Shown: positions 18,040-30,586 of the stretch, one piece after another
Position numbering within the stretch: position 1 is the first letter of the stretch
Layout of the letters: the number at the start of each line of letters is the position of its first letter
Source of the DNA: CAWAPS01 sp963783945
GTDB lineage: Bacteria > Actinomycetota > Acidimicrobiia > Acidimicrobiales > Palsa-688
Length of the DNA: 64,000 bases
NCBI GenBank assembly: GCA_963783945.1
Contig: CAWAPS010000022.1
Location: forward strand, 44,047 to 108,046
Reading direction: 5' to 3'
Position numbers and translations under genes: made by a program
Notes under the pieces: model-generated
What the model saw: only the letters and a program-made list of their open reading frames with translations
Told to the model about the DNA's origin: nothing
The model's database searches: none

Positions 18040-19323
18040 CGGCCGAGGAGGTGGTCACCTCCGTCGGGTCAACGGTCGGCGGCGAGGTCCGCCGCAACCG
18101 GAAATGGCTCACCTATCTGGCGATCGCGGGACCGGGCATCATCGCCGCGAATGCCGGTAATGACGCCGGCGGGATCATCACGTACGCGTCAGCGGGTGCC
18201 CAGTTCGGTTACCGGACTCTGTTCTTCATGGTGCTCGTCACCATCGGGTTGGTCGTCGTGCAGGAGATGTGCGCCCGGCTCGGCACCTACACCGGCAAGG
18301 GACTGGCCGCCTTGATCCGCGAGGAGTTCAGCCTGCGCCTGGCCTCCTTCGCCCTCTTCTTCCTCGTCGTAGCCAACGTCGGTCTGGTGGTCTCGGAGTT
18401 CGCGGGCATCGGGGCGGCGATGCAGCTGTTCGGGGTGTCCCGGTACGTGTCGATTCCGCTCGCTGCCCTCACGATCTGGGCTTTGGTGATGTTCGGCTCG
18501 TACCGGTATGCCGAGCGGCTTTTCCTGCTTCTATCACTGATCTTTTTCGCCTACCCGATCGCCGTGTTCCTTGGACATCCGCAATGGGCCCATGTGGCGG
18601 CGGACACGGCCTTTCCTCACATCATTGCCTCTAAGCCGTTCATTCTTCTCGGTGTGGCGCTGATCGGCACGACCATCACGCCGTACATGCAGCTGTATGT
18701 GGCCGCGGCCGTGGCCGACAAAGGCATCGGGCCGGAGGACTACCGGTACGAACGATTCGACGCCGTAGCCGGGGCGATCTTCGGCGACGCCATCAGCGGG
18801 TTCATCATTATCGCTACTGCTGCAACGATTGGAGGAACCGGCGCCCTGGCCTCAGCCCACGACGCGGCCGAGGCCTTGCGGCCGATCGCTGGCAGCGTCC
18901 GCGGTCGACCTGTTCGCTCTTGGCCTTCTGGGCGCTTCGATGCTGGCGGGAGCGGTAGTGCCCCTCTCGACCGCGTACGCGGTCTCCGAGGCCCTTGGAG
19001 TCGAACGCTCTGTTTCACGCACGTTCGCCGAGGCTCCGCTTTTCCTTTCCCTGTTCACCTCGCAGATCATCATCGGGGCGACCGTCGCCCTGCTCCCGGG
19101 CAACCTGGTAACGCTTCTGATCAACACCCAGGTCCTGAACGGTTTGATCACTCCGGTGATCCTCGTGTTCATTCTCATCCTGGCCAGCCGGCGGAGCCTG
19201 CTCGGCGACGCGGCCAATGGGCCGGTTTTCCAGGTGGTGGCGGTCATCTGCGTGTTCGGGGTGGCCGCCATGGCAGCCCTCCTCGTGGGCCTGACGGTTC
19301 TCGGTTGGTTCGGAGTCGGATGA
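18036..19323 (+). CDS. Nramp-family divalent metal transporter homologue (frameshift near 18897)
   Basis: About 429 aa, a usual Nramp length, if one base is dropped near GGCAGCGTCCGC. The second part then continues AVDLFALGLLGASML to the stop at 19323. Eleven or so hydrophobic helices are visible. The TM1 region reads GPGIIAANAGNDAGGIITYA, without the canonical DPGN. The TM6 region reads GTTITPYMQLY, without the MPH motif that binds Mn/Fe in classical MntH. This resembles the divergent branch that includes Nramp-related Mg transporters, so the substrate may be Mg2+ or another ion. An uninterrupted 729-aa frame that fuses it to the next gene is an artefact of the shift. Confidence 0.82.
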
Positions 19324-20225
19324 CTGACGACCGCCGCGTTGACGACACCCACCCCGCCGGCCTCCCCCTCGATCGCGCGATGGACCCGGCGTTTCACCGA
19401 CGTTCGTCGTTCGGCGTTAATGCTGCCAACCCGATGGTGGCCGATCGCTCGGGGAGCGGCCCGGCGGTGGTGCTGCTTCACGGCCAGCCCGGCTCGGGCC
19501 CGGACTGGGAGCCGGTCGCCAGGCGGTTGAAGCCGGACTTCACGGTCGTAACGGTGGACCGGCCGGGCTACGGCCGCACGGGCGGCCCGGCCACCGGATT
19601 CGCCGGCAACGCCCAGGCCCTTATCGAAGTCCTTGACCGGTTCGCCATCGACTCGGCGATCGCGGTCGGCCACAGCTGGGGAGGCGGCGTGGCGATTGCC
19701 GCCGCTGAGCACTACCCGGAGCGGGTAGCCGGCTTGGTGCTGGTGGCTTCCGTCGGTCCGGGCGAGCCGGTCGGATGGGAGGACCGCCTGCTCGCCGCTC
19801 CGGTCATCGGGGAGTTCGTGGCCGGGATGACCATCGGCCTACCTGGTCGGCTGCTCGGCATCGACCGGGTGCAAAGCTATGTCGACCACTTCCTGACCGC
19901 GCCCGTACGCAACGCGGTCGGCAGCCTCACCCGCCTGACGGGGGCTCGGACCGGATCGCCCGTGTGGAGGTCGTTTCTGGCCGAGCAACGGGCGCTGCTC
20001 ACCGAGCTCGACAAGCTCGGACCGGGACTGGCGGCCCTGGATCTGCCGACGGTGATCCTGAACGGGGACGCCGACCACGTTGTCCGTCCGGCGGTCGGTG
20101 ACCTCCTGGCCGCCGCCATTCCCGGCGCCTCACACATCGTCATACCGGGCGTTGGTCACGCTCTCCCACGGGAACGGCCCGATATGGTCGCCGGCGCGGT
20201 ACGGGCCGTGGCCCGCCGCGAATGA
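19320..20225 (+). CDS. Alpha/beta hydrolase
   Basis: 301 aa starting at the ATG that overlaps the transporter stop (ATGA). The fold's landmarks are present: oxyanion-hole region VVLLHGQPGSG, nucleophile elbow GHSWGGG with Ser, acid in VILNGDADHVV and catalytic His in GVGHALPRERP. The substrate is unknown. The position may reflect translational coupling rather than a functional link to metal transport. Confidence 0.85.
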   Translation: MTDDRRVDDTHPAGLPLDRAMDPAFHRRSSFGVNAANPMVADRSGSGPAVVLLHGQPGSGPDWEPVARRLKPDFTVVTVDRPGYGRTGGPATGFAGNAQALIEVLDRFAIDSAIAVGHSWGGGVAIAAAEHYPERVAGLVLVASVGPGEPVGWEDRLLAAPVIGEFVAGMTIGLPGRLLGIDRVQSYVDHFLTAPVRNAVGSLTRLTGARTGSPVWRSFLAEQRALLTELDKLGPGLAALDLPTVILNGDADHVVRPAVGDLLAAAIPGASHIVIPGVGHALPRERPDMVAGAVRAVARRE

Positions 20226-20271
20226 CGCCGCGGGCTCAGCACTGAGCGGGCGGCGAGCGACCGCCCTTTCG

Positions 20272-21159
20272 TCAGACGGCCAGGTAGCGGCGGACGGCGA
20301 AAGCCGACCCGAGCACTCCGACCAGCGAGCCCACGATCAGGAGCACCACGCCGGTCAGGATGGCTTCGTTCGGGCTGACGTAGAGCGTTTGAGTTCCGAG
20401 CAGAGACTCCGACCCCACAAAGGAAGCGACCGCCTCGCGGATCCCGTAGGTCACCACGAAGGCCAGGATGGCCCCACCGATCCCCTGTATCAGGCCTTCC
20501 AGCATGAACGGGACCCGTATGAACCAGTTCGTGGCCCCGACCAGCTTCATGACCGCGACCTCCCGCCGGCGGGCGAAGATGGCCAACTGGATGGTGTTCA
20601 CGATGAGGGCCACCGCCACGATCATCACGCCCAGTGCGAGCAACCCCCCGTATTTCTTCATCTGGTTGGACCGGTGCAGCAGGGCGCTGATCTCTTGCGC
20701 CGCGTAGGAGACCTGCAACACCCCGGGCTGCCCCTGGAACTCCTTGCCCAGCTGGGCGATGTCCTGGGCCTTGCTCGGCACCACCCGGTACGAGGGGGGC
20801 ATGTCGGCGACGGTCAGAACGCCCACGATGTCGTTGTTACCCCCGAAGATCTCCTTGAACTCCTTGTACGCCTGGGGCTTGTTGACGAAGTGATACGACT
20901 TGACCCCGGGCGTGGTCGACAGCTCGTGCCCGATCGCAGTCATCTCCGTCGACGAAACCGACGGGGTGAGGAAAATGGCCAACTGGACGCCGCCCCGCCA
21001 CTCGACCGACGCCTTGTTGATCGCCTGCCGGGCGATGAGCACCGCTCCCAGCACGGTCAAAGAGACCGCCATGGCGACCACCGCCGCCAGAGTCATCACC
21101 ACGTTGCGCTTGAGGTTGGCCGCGGTCTCGCGTGTTACGTAGCCGGCGGAGATCGCCAC
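20272..21159 (-). CDS. ftsX: Cell-division ABC transporter permease FtsX
   Basis: 295 aa. The GTG at 21159 (VAISAGYVTRETAANLKRN) lies 4 nt after the ftsE stop. Topology is typical: one N-terminal helix (VVMTLAAVVAMAVSLTVLG), a large extracytoplasmic domain (about residues 55-170) and three C-terminal helices, with the FtsX-like REVAVMKLVGATNWFIRVPF segment between two of them. With FtsE it controls peptidoglycan hydrolases at the septum. A longer frame to 21222 overlaps ftsE and is not needed. Confidence 0.95.
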   Translation of the reverse strand: MAISAGYVTRETAANLKRNVVMTLAAVVAMAVSLTVLGAVLIARQAINKASVEWRGGVQLAIFLTPSVSSTEMTAIGHELSTTPGVKSYHFVNKPQAYKEFKEIFGGNNDIVGVLTVADMPPSYRVVPSKAQDIAQLGKEFQGQPGVLQVSYAAQEISALLHRSNQMKKYGGLLALGVMIVAVALIVNTIQLAIFARRREVAVMKLVGATNWFIRVPFMLEGLIQGIGGAILAFVVTYGIREAVASFVGSESLLGTQTLYVSPNEAILTGVVLLIVGSLVGVLGSAFAVRRYLAV

Positions 21160-21163
21160 CCTG

Positions 21164-21850
21164 TCAGGCCCCCATCCCGTACACGCCTCGGGCCTGATCG
21201 CGGATGACCGTCCCCCGGTCAAGCTCGATTACCCGCCGCCGCATGGAGTCCACGATCCCGTTGTCGTGGGTAGCCATCAGCACAGTGGTGCCGGTCCGGT
21301 TGATGCGGTCGAGCAACCGCATGATGCCGGCCGTGGTGGACGGGTCGAGGTTGCCGGTCGGCTCGTCAGCCAGGAGGATCAGCGGCCGGTTCACGAAGGC
21401 CCGGGCGATGGCCACCCTCTGCTGCTCCCCGCCTGACAGCTCGTGAGGAAGGTTCGACACCTTCTTGCCCAGCCCGACCAGGTCAAGGATCTGCGGAACC
21501 TGGGAGCGCACCACCTGGCGCGGCCGCCCGATCACCTCGAGCGCGAACGCCACGTTCTCGTAGACGTTCTTGGTCGGAAGGAGGCGGAAGTCCTGGAACA
21601 CGCAGCCGATGTTGCGCCGCAGGTACGGGACCTTCCACGACGAGAGGGCCCCGACGTCCTTGCCCGCCACCCACACCTGTCCGGCCTCGGCCTGCTCCTC
21701 CTTGGTGACCAGGCGGAGAAAGGTGGATTTGCCCGAACCGCTCGGACCAACCAGGAAGACGAACTCGCCTTTCTGGATGTCCACATTGACGTCGCGCAGA
21801 GCGACAGTTGTCCCCTTGTAGGACTTGGTGACGTTATCGAGCTTGATCAT
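21164..21850 (-). CDS. ftsE: Cell-division ATP-binding protein FtsE
   Basis: 228 aa with all ABC ATPase motifs: Walker A GPSGSGKST, Q-loop VFQDFRLLP, signature LSGGEQQRVAIARA, Walker B LILLADEPTGNLD and H-loop LMATHD. It starts MIKLDNVTKSYKG. It forms the FtsEX complex with the next gene. The order prfB-ftsE-ftsX is characteristic of actinobacteria; smpB, often found next, is absent here. Confidence 0.97.
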   Translation of the reverse strand: MIKLDNVTKSYKGTTVALRDVNVDIQKGEFVFLVGPSGSGKSTFLRLVTKEEQAEAGQVWVAGKDVGALSSWKVPYLRRNIGCVFQDFRLLPTKNVYENVAFALEVIGRPRQVVRSQVPQILDLVGLGKKVSNLPHELSGGEQQRVAIARAFVNRPLILLADEPTGNLDPSTTAGIMRLLDRINRTGTTVLMATHDNGIVDSMRRRVIELDRGTVIRDQARGVYGMGA

Positions 21851-21944
21851 TAAGTGACTGAGCCCGGGCGAGGCCAGGTCGCGTGCCTACTACCACCCAT
21901 GGGACGCAGCCCCGATCTTAGCTGGCGTTCAGGACCGGTTGGGA

Positions 21945-23057
21945 TCAGGGCCGCCCGACGGTGGCCCGGCGCCACCGCAGATAGGCCTCCATGAACGGGT
22001 CGAGGTCGCCGTCGAGGACCGCTTGGACGTTTCCCGTCTCGTAGTCGGTCCTGAGATCCTTCACCTGCTGGTAGGGCGCAAGGACGTACGACCGGATCTG
22101 GGCCCCCCACCCGACCAGGGCCGTCGGACCGGCCATAGCCGACAGCTCGGCGTCGCGCGTTTCGCGCTGAAGCTCGACCAGCTTCGACGCCAGGATCTGC
22201 ATGGCCTTGGCCTTGTTCTGGTGCTGTGAGCGCTCGTTCTGAACGGCGACGACCGTTCCGGTGGGGATGTGGGTGATTCGCACCGCCGAGTCCGTCACGT
22301 TCACGTGCTGGCCGCCGGCGCCCGACGAACGGTAGGTGTCGATGCGCAGGTCCTTCTCGTCGATGTCCACCTCGCCCGACAGGTCCTCGAAGAAGGGCAC
22401 GACGCTCATCGAGGCGAAACTGGTCTGGCGGCGGGCCTGGGAGTCGAACGGCGATATCCGCACCAGCCGGTGGACTCCCCGCTCGGACGTGAGGAGACCG
22501 TTGGCATAGCGGCCCCGGATGATGAAGCTGGCTGAGAGGATCCCGGCCTCCTGGCCCTCGCTGACATCTTCGATCTCCATCTCGAAGCCTCGGCGCTCGG
22601 CCCACCGGCGGTACATGCGCACCATCATCTCGGCCCAGTCCTGGGCGTCGGTGCCTCCGTCCTTGGCGTGCACCTCGCAGACTGCGTCGTTCTCGTCGTG
22701 CTCGCCGGTGAACAGCGACCGCAGCTCAAGGACGTCCAGCGCCGAGCTGACCCCATCGAGCAGGGCCGACAGCTCCGATTCGACCGAGTCGTCGCCCTCC
22801 TCCACTGCCAGCTCGAAGAGGGTTTCGGCGTCGGAGAGGGACCGGCTCAAGCGGTCGACCAGATCGATGTCATCCCTCGTCTGGCGGTACTCACGGGTAA
22901 CCCGCTGTCCGACCTCCGTATCGTCCCACAGGTCCGGGCGCCCGAGCTCCGCTTCCAGCTCCGCCACCCGGTTGCGCAGCGTGTCGACCCGCAGGTAGTC
23001 GCCCGCCTGGTCGAGCCGCTTGCGGAGCGCGCTCAGATCGTCGGTGTAATCACGCAC
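21945..23057 (-). CDS. prfB: Peptide chain release factor 2
   Basis: 370 aa from a GTG at 23057, 7 nt after the secA stop. It recognises UGA/UAA stop codons. The RF2 tripeptide SPF (RISPFDSQARRQTS) and the peptidyl-tRNA hydrolysis motif GGQ (SSGAGGQHVNVTDS) are both present. The reading frame is continuous, so the +1 programmed frameshift that autoregulates prfB in many bacteria is absent. The much longer open frame upstream (to 23414) is antisense-like overlap with secA. Confidence 0.96.
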   Translation of the reverse strand: MRDYTDDLSALRKRLDQAGDYLRVDTLRNRVAELEAELGRPDLWDDTEVGQRVTREYRQTRDDIDLVDRLSRSLSDAETLFELAVEEGDDSVESELSALLDGVSSALDVLELRSLFTGEHDENDAVCEVHAKDGGTDAQDWAEMMVRMYRRWAERRGFEMEIEDVSEGQEAGILSASFIIRGRYANGLLTSERGVHRLVRISPFDSQARRQTSFASMSVVPFFEDLSGEVDIDEKDLRIDTYRSSGAGGQHVNVTDSAVRITHIPTGTVVAVQNERSQHQNKAKAMQILASKLVELQRETRDAELSAMAGPTALVGWGAQIRSYVLAPYQQVKDLRTDYETGNVQAVLDGDLDPFMEAYLRWRRATVGRP

Positions 23058-23064
23058 TCCGGCG

Positions 23065-25938
<2,874 letters not shown>

Positions 25939-25993
25939 CGCCCAACAATCGTACCGGTGTGTCAGCCGGGCGGTGTCTCGCTACCCTCGGGCC

Positions 25994-27442
25994 GTGATTA
26001 CCGCCACGGCGACGCCGCCCCGGACCCAGCCGTGGGTCCGGCGGATGGTGCCCCACTTACCCGTGGCGATTCTCATCGCAGCCTACGCCCTGTACTTCGG
26101 GCAGCTGTCGGTCGCCGTCCACGACGGCTACGGCACCCCGGGGTACGACATGGGCATCTTCGACCAGGGGGTGTGGCTGCTCAGCCGCTTCCACGCCCCG
26201 TTCGTCACCGTGATGGGACGGAACCTGTTCGGGGACCACACGTCCTTCGTGCTCCTGCTGGCCGTACCGCTCTACTGGTTGTGGCCGCGAGCCCAGACCC
26301 TTCTGGTGCTACAGGCCTGCCTGATCGCCGCCGCCGCCGTCCCCGTCTATCTGCTGGCTCGCAAGCGGACGGGCAGCGGCGTCATGGCTACGGCTCTTGC
26401 CGCCGCGTTCCTCCTGAACCCGGCCCTGCAGAACGGCAACCTCGAACAGTTCCACCCCGAGGCCTTCCTCGTGCTCTTCGTCGCTCTGGCCATCTACGCC
26501 GCCATCGAGTGGAAGCCGCCGCTGCTGGCGGTATCGGTAGCGCTTTGCCTCCTGGTCAAAGAGGACACCGCTCTGCTCATCCTTCCCCTGGGAGCATGGG
26601 TCTTCTGGCGGCGCAACCGGACGTGGGGACTGGTGATCATGGCGGGCGCCATCGCCTGGATGGTCTTCGCCTACGAGGTGGTGATCGCCGCACTGCTGGG
26701 AACGACGGGCTTCTACGCCAACCGAATCCCTTTCGGCGGCCTCGGCGGGGTGGTCACCACTCCGTTCGCCCACCCGCCCAGGTTCTGGGACTACGTGCGC
26801 AGCGGGTACCGGCCGTTCTACCTCTGGCAGACGGGAGCGTCGTTCGGCTGGGTTTTCTTGCTCGCACCCGAAGTGGCCGCCATCGGCATCCTGACCTTCG
26901 CCGAGAACTTCCTCAGCACCTTTCCCTACATGCAGCAGATCCTTTACCACTACTCGCTGCCTCTCGTTCCCGTCCTCGCGCTGGGCACCGTGTTCGCCGT
27001 CGGCTCGCTGGCCGCCACCCGGCGGCGGGTCGCCGCCACGTGCGTGGTGACCGCGGCGGCCGTGGTGTCGTGCACGCTGTGGGGGCTGGCCCCGTTCTCG
27101 CGGAACGTCTACCCCCACCAGAGCCCGACCAGCCCTCAGGTGCACGCCATCAACACCGTCCTCCGAGACGTCCCGCCGTCAGCGGTCGTCTCCGCCTACT
27201 ACCCGTATGTCGCCCATCTCGATCACCGGGTGCGGATCTACCAGTGGCCGACCCCGTTTCGGGCAACGTACTGGGGGCTGTACAACGAGGAAGGGCAGCG
27301 GCTGCCTTTTTCCGGAGATGTGCAGTACCTGGTGCTGCCAACCACCCTCAGCGGGGTGGACCAGTCGGTGTTCAACTCGATCGCCAACCAGTTCCAGCTC
27401 GTGGGTGAGGGCGGAGGGGTCGGTGTCTACCGAAAGACCTGA
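25994..27442 (+). CDS. DUF2079 polytopic membrane protein
   Basis: About 482 aa starting at a GTG (VITATATPP); ATG 26045 is an alternative. It has roughly 10-12 hydrophobic helices and the DUF2079 landmarks YDMGIFDQGVWL near the N-terminus, NLFGDHTSFVLL and GNLEQFHPEAFL. The C-terminal about 120 residues form a soluble region (VVSAYYPYVAHLDHR). The family resembles GT-C glycosyltransferases with an Asp in the first loop, so a lipid-linked sugar transferase role is plausible but unproven. Confidence 0.85.
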   Translation: MITATATPPRTQPWVRRMVPHLPVAILIAAYALYFGQLSVAVHDGYGTPGYDMGIFDQGVWLLSRFHAPFVTVMGRNLFGDHTSFVLLLAVPLYWLWPRAQTLLVLQACLIAAAAVPVYLLARKRTGSGVMATALAAAFLLNPALQNGNLEQFHPEAFLVLFVALAIYAAIEWKPPLLAVSVALCLLVKEDTALLILPLGAWVFWRRNRTWGLVIMAGAIAWMVFAYEVVIAALLGTTGFYANRIPFGGLGGVVTTPFAHPPRFWDYVRSGYRPFYLWQTGASFGWVFLLAPEVAAIGILTFAENFLSTFPYMQQILYHYSLPLVPVLALGTVFAVGSLAATRRRVAATCVVTAAAVVSCTLWGLAPFSRNVYPHQSPTSPQVHAINTVLRDVPPSAVVSAYYPYVAHLDHRVRIYQWPTPFRATYWGLYNEEGQRLPFSGDVQYLVLPTTLSGVDQSVFNSIANQFQLVGEGGGVGVYRKT

Positions 27443-27785
27443 GCGGCGGACCTGAGGCGGGCCTCAGCGGCTGACCTGGTCTTTGACCCCACACCTGCCA
27501 GGCCGCCCCGGCACCCCGTTGGTCCCGCCGGCGACCAGGACTTACTTCTAAGCCGCACCATGATCAGCAGCCCGACGGCTGCCTTACGTGGGTCGTTTCG
27601 CCTGCGACTGGCATCGACTTTCAACCACAGACCCGCTGAGGCCCTTGGGCCCAGGATAGACGTGAACGGCATCAGCAGGAGCGGCCCGCCACTGTTTACG
27701 TCATAGTTTGTGCGTTTTACCCGCCCTGAGCGGGTTAAGCGCACAAACTATGAAACGAGAGCGACTTCTGCCCCGATCCGGGGGA
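27443..27785. other. Convergent intergenic region with palindrome
   Basis: About 340 nt between two converging genes. Apart from the 51-nt palindrome at 27702-27752, I see no gene and no RNA structure in it. Confidence 0.6.
27702..27752. repeat. Long intergenic palindrome, copy 1
   Basis: Arms of 23 nt, CATAGTTTGTGCG at the left and CGCACAAACTATG at the right, match at 21 of 23 positions with one mismatch as a possible G-U pair. The loop is CCTGA. Nearly the same sequence recurs at 48586-48636. Both copies lie between converging genes. No T-run flanks it. Confidence 0.85.
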
Positions 27786-28835
27786 TCAGAGCCCGGTCAA
27801 CTCGCGCTTGATCTCGATCAGCACGTCCACCGGGCCGGGGTCGACCCCCGCCTGGGCCGCCATCCACAGCGATGTGTAGTCGCCGAACAGGATGAGGTCG
27901 AACAGTTGGGCCAGGTCGCCTTCGCCGGCCGCTCGCACCTCGATGACGTCGGCGACCACCTCGCGCATCAGCTCGCCGACGATCTCGAAACGCCGGCCGA
28001 CCTGGGGGTGCTCCAGGTCGTGGCGGAGGGCCACGGCGGTGACCACCTGGCGGGTGACGTCGCCGTGCTGGCCCCACCCGCACACCTCGTTGTGGCACAG
28101 CTCGGGCTGGGCGCTCCACCACGCCGGCGCTTTCGCGTTCTCGTTGATCTGGGTCTTCCAGCGCTGGGCGGCGGCCGCTCCGATGACGCCGCCGCCGTGG
28201 ATCAGGGCCATGGTCCGGCCGACGCGTCGGGCGACCTCGGCTGCCGGGCTGGAATCACCGCCCCGTTCGAGCTCGTCCCTCCTGCGTTTCATCTGCTCGA
28301 CCGCTGCCTCGATCCACGAGCTGCCGCCCCGGTACAGGCCGAAGTGCTCGAGCACCACCAGCGGGGGGATGGCCATGGCTCCGATGGCCGCCCGGGGTTG
28401 GGGAATCTCGGTGGGGACGCCGATCAAGGGAGCATCCCAGGCTTCAGCCATCTCGGCCAGCCGTCCTCCCCCCGCCACCACGACCAGGAGCGCGCCCGTC
28501 TCGGCTGCGTCGGAGGCGGCCTGGACGGTCTCCTCGGTCTGGCCGGAGGCGGAGATGGCGAAGACCAGGCTGTCGGCACTTACGAACGCCGGGCACTCGT
28601 AGGAACGGGAGACGATGACCGGCACCGGGAGGATGGATGAAGCGGCGGCCGCGACCACCTCGCCGGCCATGGCACTTCCCCCCATGCCCAGAATCACCAC
28701 GTTGTCGATCGTCCATGGCTCCATCTGGGCCGCGACCTCGGTGGCCGTCGCCGCCGCCTTTTCGGCTTGTTCCGGCAGGCCGGCGGTCAGGGCGAACATC
28801 CCGAGGGAGTCCAGGATGGCGTCGGCCGAGGTCAT
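27786..28835 (-). CDS. SIS-domain sugar isomerase (phosphoglucose/phosphomannose isomerase family)
   Basis: 349 aa from ATG 28835 (MTSADAILDSLG). Two SIS domains are visible; the first has VVILGMGGSAMAGEVV and the substrate-phosphate loop FAISASGQTEET. A C-terminal part with NENAKAPAWWSAQPELCHNE matches the bifunctional PGI/PMI family known from archaea and actinobacteria. It should interconvert glucose-6-P, fructose-6-P and mannose-6-P, feeding the phosphomannomutase encoded upstream on the same strand. Confidence 0.85.
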   Translation of the reverse strand: MTSADAILDSLGMFALTAGLPEQAEKAAATATEVAAQMEPWTIDNVVILGMGGSAMAGEVVAAAASSILPVPVIVSRSYECPAFVSADSLVFAISASGQTEETVQAASDAAETGALLVVVAGGGRLAEMAEAWDAPLIGVPTEIPQPRAAIGAMAIPPLVVLEHFGLYRGGSSWIEAAVEQMKRRRDELERGGDSSPAAEVARRVGRTMALIHGGGVIGAAAAQRWKTQINENAKAPAWWSAQPELCHNEVCGWGQHGDVTRQVVTAVALRHDLEHPQVGRRFEIVGELMREVVADVIEVRAAGEGDLAQLFDLILFGDYTSLWMAAQAGVDPGPVDVLIEIKRELTGL

Positions 28836-28934
28836 GGCGCCTCCGGTGGGTAAGCGTGCCGGCCGGGGGACCCCGACCACGAAATTCCGAGCTTTGCTGA
28901 GAGCATCTTCACTGATCGCAGCCGCGCTGGTGTA

Positions 28935-29183
28935 TCAGGTCTGGGCGTCCGGGGTCCACGCCGGCTCTATACCTTCCGCCTCCGCCTTGGCCAGCAGCCG
29001 GGTGTGCTCGGCCTCGCTCACAGAGTCGGCTTCGTCGATGAGCATCACCGGAATATCGTCCGTGACGCGGTAGCGCAGCTTCAGGCGAGGGTTGTATAGA
29101 GACTCCTCGTCGGCGAAATAGAGCAGTGGGCCCTTGTCCTTAGGGCAGGCCAGGACCTCTAGCAGCTTCGGATCAAGCACCAT
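28935..29183 (-). CDS. Trm112-like / UPF0434 small protein
   Basis: 82 aa, starting MVLDPKLLEVLACPKDKGPL. The single CP pair and the late RYRVTDDIPVMLIDEA motif are typical of the bacterial Trm112-like family; the second Cys pair of the eukaryotic protein is absent. Its start lies inside the end of the phosphomannomutase gene (11-nt overlap), and the manB-Trm112-isomerase order is conserved in actinobacteria. It may act as an activator subunit for a methyltransferase, but that is extrapolation. Confidence 0.85.
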   Translation of the reverse strand: MVLDPKLLEVLACPKDKGPLLYFADEESLYNPRLKLRYRVTDDIPVMLIDEADSVSEAEHTRLLAKAEAEGIEPAWTPDAQT

Positions 29184-30573
29184 CGCGGCCGCTCCCCTGG
29201 TTGGCCTGCTCGATCAGCGAAAGGACCTCACCGGTCCGGATCTCGCAGGACTTGACGTCGGCGGCTTCGAGGTTCAGCCGCAGAAGCGGTTCGGTATTGG
29301 ACGGGCGGATGTTGAACCACCAGTCGCCGAGGTCGACCGTCAAGCCGTCCAGCCTGTCCTGCTGCGCTCCTGCATAGTGCTCGGACACCGCCTCGATCAC
29401 CGCGAGCGGATCGACGACCTCGGTGTTGATCTCCCCCGAGTCGGCGTACCGTTCGAAGTCCTTGCGCACATCCGATAGCGGTCGCCCGGACTTGGATAGC
29501 ACCTCGAGGACCACCAGGGCGGCGATGGACCCTGAGTCGGCCCGGTAGTTGTCCCGGAAGTAGTAGTGACCTGAGTGCTCTCCGCCGAACAGGGCGAGGG
29601 TGTCGGCCATGACGGCCTTGATGTAAGAGTGGCCGACCCGGGTCTTCACCGGGACGCCGCCTCGCTCCCGGATGATCTCGGGAACCGACTTGGAGCAGAT
29701 GAGGTTGTACAGGACGGTGGCGCCCGGAAACTTGTCGAGCATGGCCGCGGCAACCAGTGCCGTCGTAGTCGAGCCGGAAAGGGGCACGCCCTGGTCGTCC
29801 ACCAGGAAGCAGCGGTCGGCGTCCCCGTCGAAGGCCAGGCCTACGTCCCCCCCCGTCTCGACGATCCGCCGCTGCAGGTCGACAAGGTTGTCCGGCTGGA
29901 TCGGATCGGCCGGATGGTTGGGGAAGTTGCCGTCGAGCTCGCCGAAGAGAATCTCCAGGCGGAACGGCAGACCCTCGAACACCGCGGGAACCACCAGGCC
30001 CCCCATCCCGTTGGCCGTGTCGGCGACGACCTTGAGCGGCTGGAGGGCGGTGACGTCGACGAAGGACCGGACCTTGCGGGCGTACTCGCTGAGGACATCG
30101 ACCCGGGTGGTGCGGCCGGGGCTGGCCGGCTGGTCCGGCGGCCCGGCGAGGATGGCGGTCTTGATCTCGCGCAGACCCGTGTCCGCACCGACCGGCCGGG
30201 CTCCCGAACGGCACAGCTTTATCCCGTTGTACTGGGCCGGGTTGTGCGAAGCGGTGAACATCGCTCCCGGGGCGTCCATGCTCCCTGAAGCGAAATACAG
30301 CTCGTCAGTCGAGGCCAGGCCCAGGTCCACCACGTCCACACCCCGGGATACCACGCCGTCGGAGAAGGCCTGAGCTAGCTCCACGCCCGACGGACGCATG
30401 TCCCGGCCTACTACCACTCGCCCCGCCCCGGCGAAGTCGGCGAAGGCGCAACCCACCGCCCGGGCCAGTCGAGTATCGATCTGATCGGGAACCGTGCCCC
30501 GGATGTCGTAGGCCTTGAAGACGGCTTCGAGCGACTCCAGCGAAGGTCGGTCGTCGGTCCCGGTGCCGTCCAT
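29173..30573 (-). CDS. manB: Phosphomannomutase / phosphoglucomutase
   Basis: 466 aa from ATG 30573 (MDGTGTDDRPSLESL). It has the four domains of the alpha-D-phosphohexomutase family: AYDIRG start, active-site Ser in FTASHNPAQYNGIKL, Mg-binding AFDGDADRC, sugar-binding GGEHSGHYYF and the phosphate-binding RPSNTEPLLRL. It supplies mannose-1-P for GDP-mannose and so for glycans. The same open frame continues upstream into a large membrane protein with no stop. I regard that fusion as a probable homopolymer error (see findings). Confidence 0.93.
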   Translation of the reverse strand: MDGTGTDDRPSLESLEAVFKAYDIRGTVPDQIDTRLARAVGCAFADFAGAGRVVVGRDMRPSGVELAQAFSDGVVSRGVDVVDLGLASTDELYFASGSMDAPGAMFTASHNPAQYNGIKLCRSGARPVGADTGLREIKTAILAGPPDQPASPGRTTRVDVLSEYARKVRSFVDVTALQPLKVVADTANGMGGLVVPAVFEGLPFRLEILFGELDGNFPNHPADPIQPDNLVDLQRRIVETGGDVGLAFDGDADRCFLVDDQGVPLSGSTTTALVAAAMLDKFPGATVLYNLICSKSVPEIIRERGGVPVKTRVGHSYIKAVMADTLALFGGEHSGHYYFRDNYRADSGSIAALVVLEVLSKSGRPLSDVRKDFERYADSGEINTEVVDPLAVIEAVSEHYAGAQQDRLDGLTVDLGDWWFNIRPSNTEPLLRLNLEAADVKSCEIRTGEVLSLIEQANQGSGRDGA

Positions 30574-30586
30574 ATAAGGCGGAACT

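Noticed and set aside
18036..20225. 729-aa Nramp-hydrolase fusion
   Set aside because: The middle about 140 residues are out-of-frame noise. Nramp continues in another frame to 19323 and the hydrolase has its own ATG at 19320.
27702..27752. Classical rho-independent terminator
   Set aside because: The stem is far longer than usual, the sequence is shared with a second locus, and no T-run follows on either strand. A terminator role is possible but not by this criterion.
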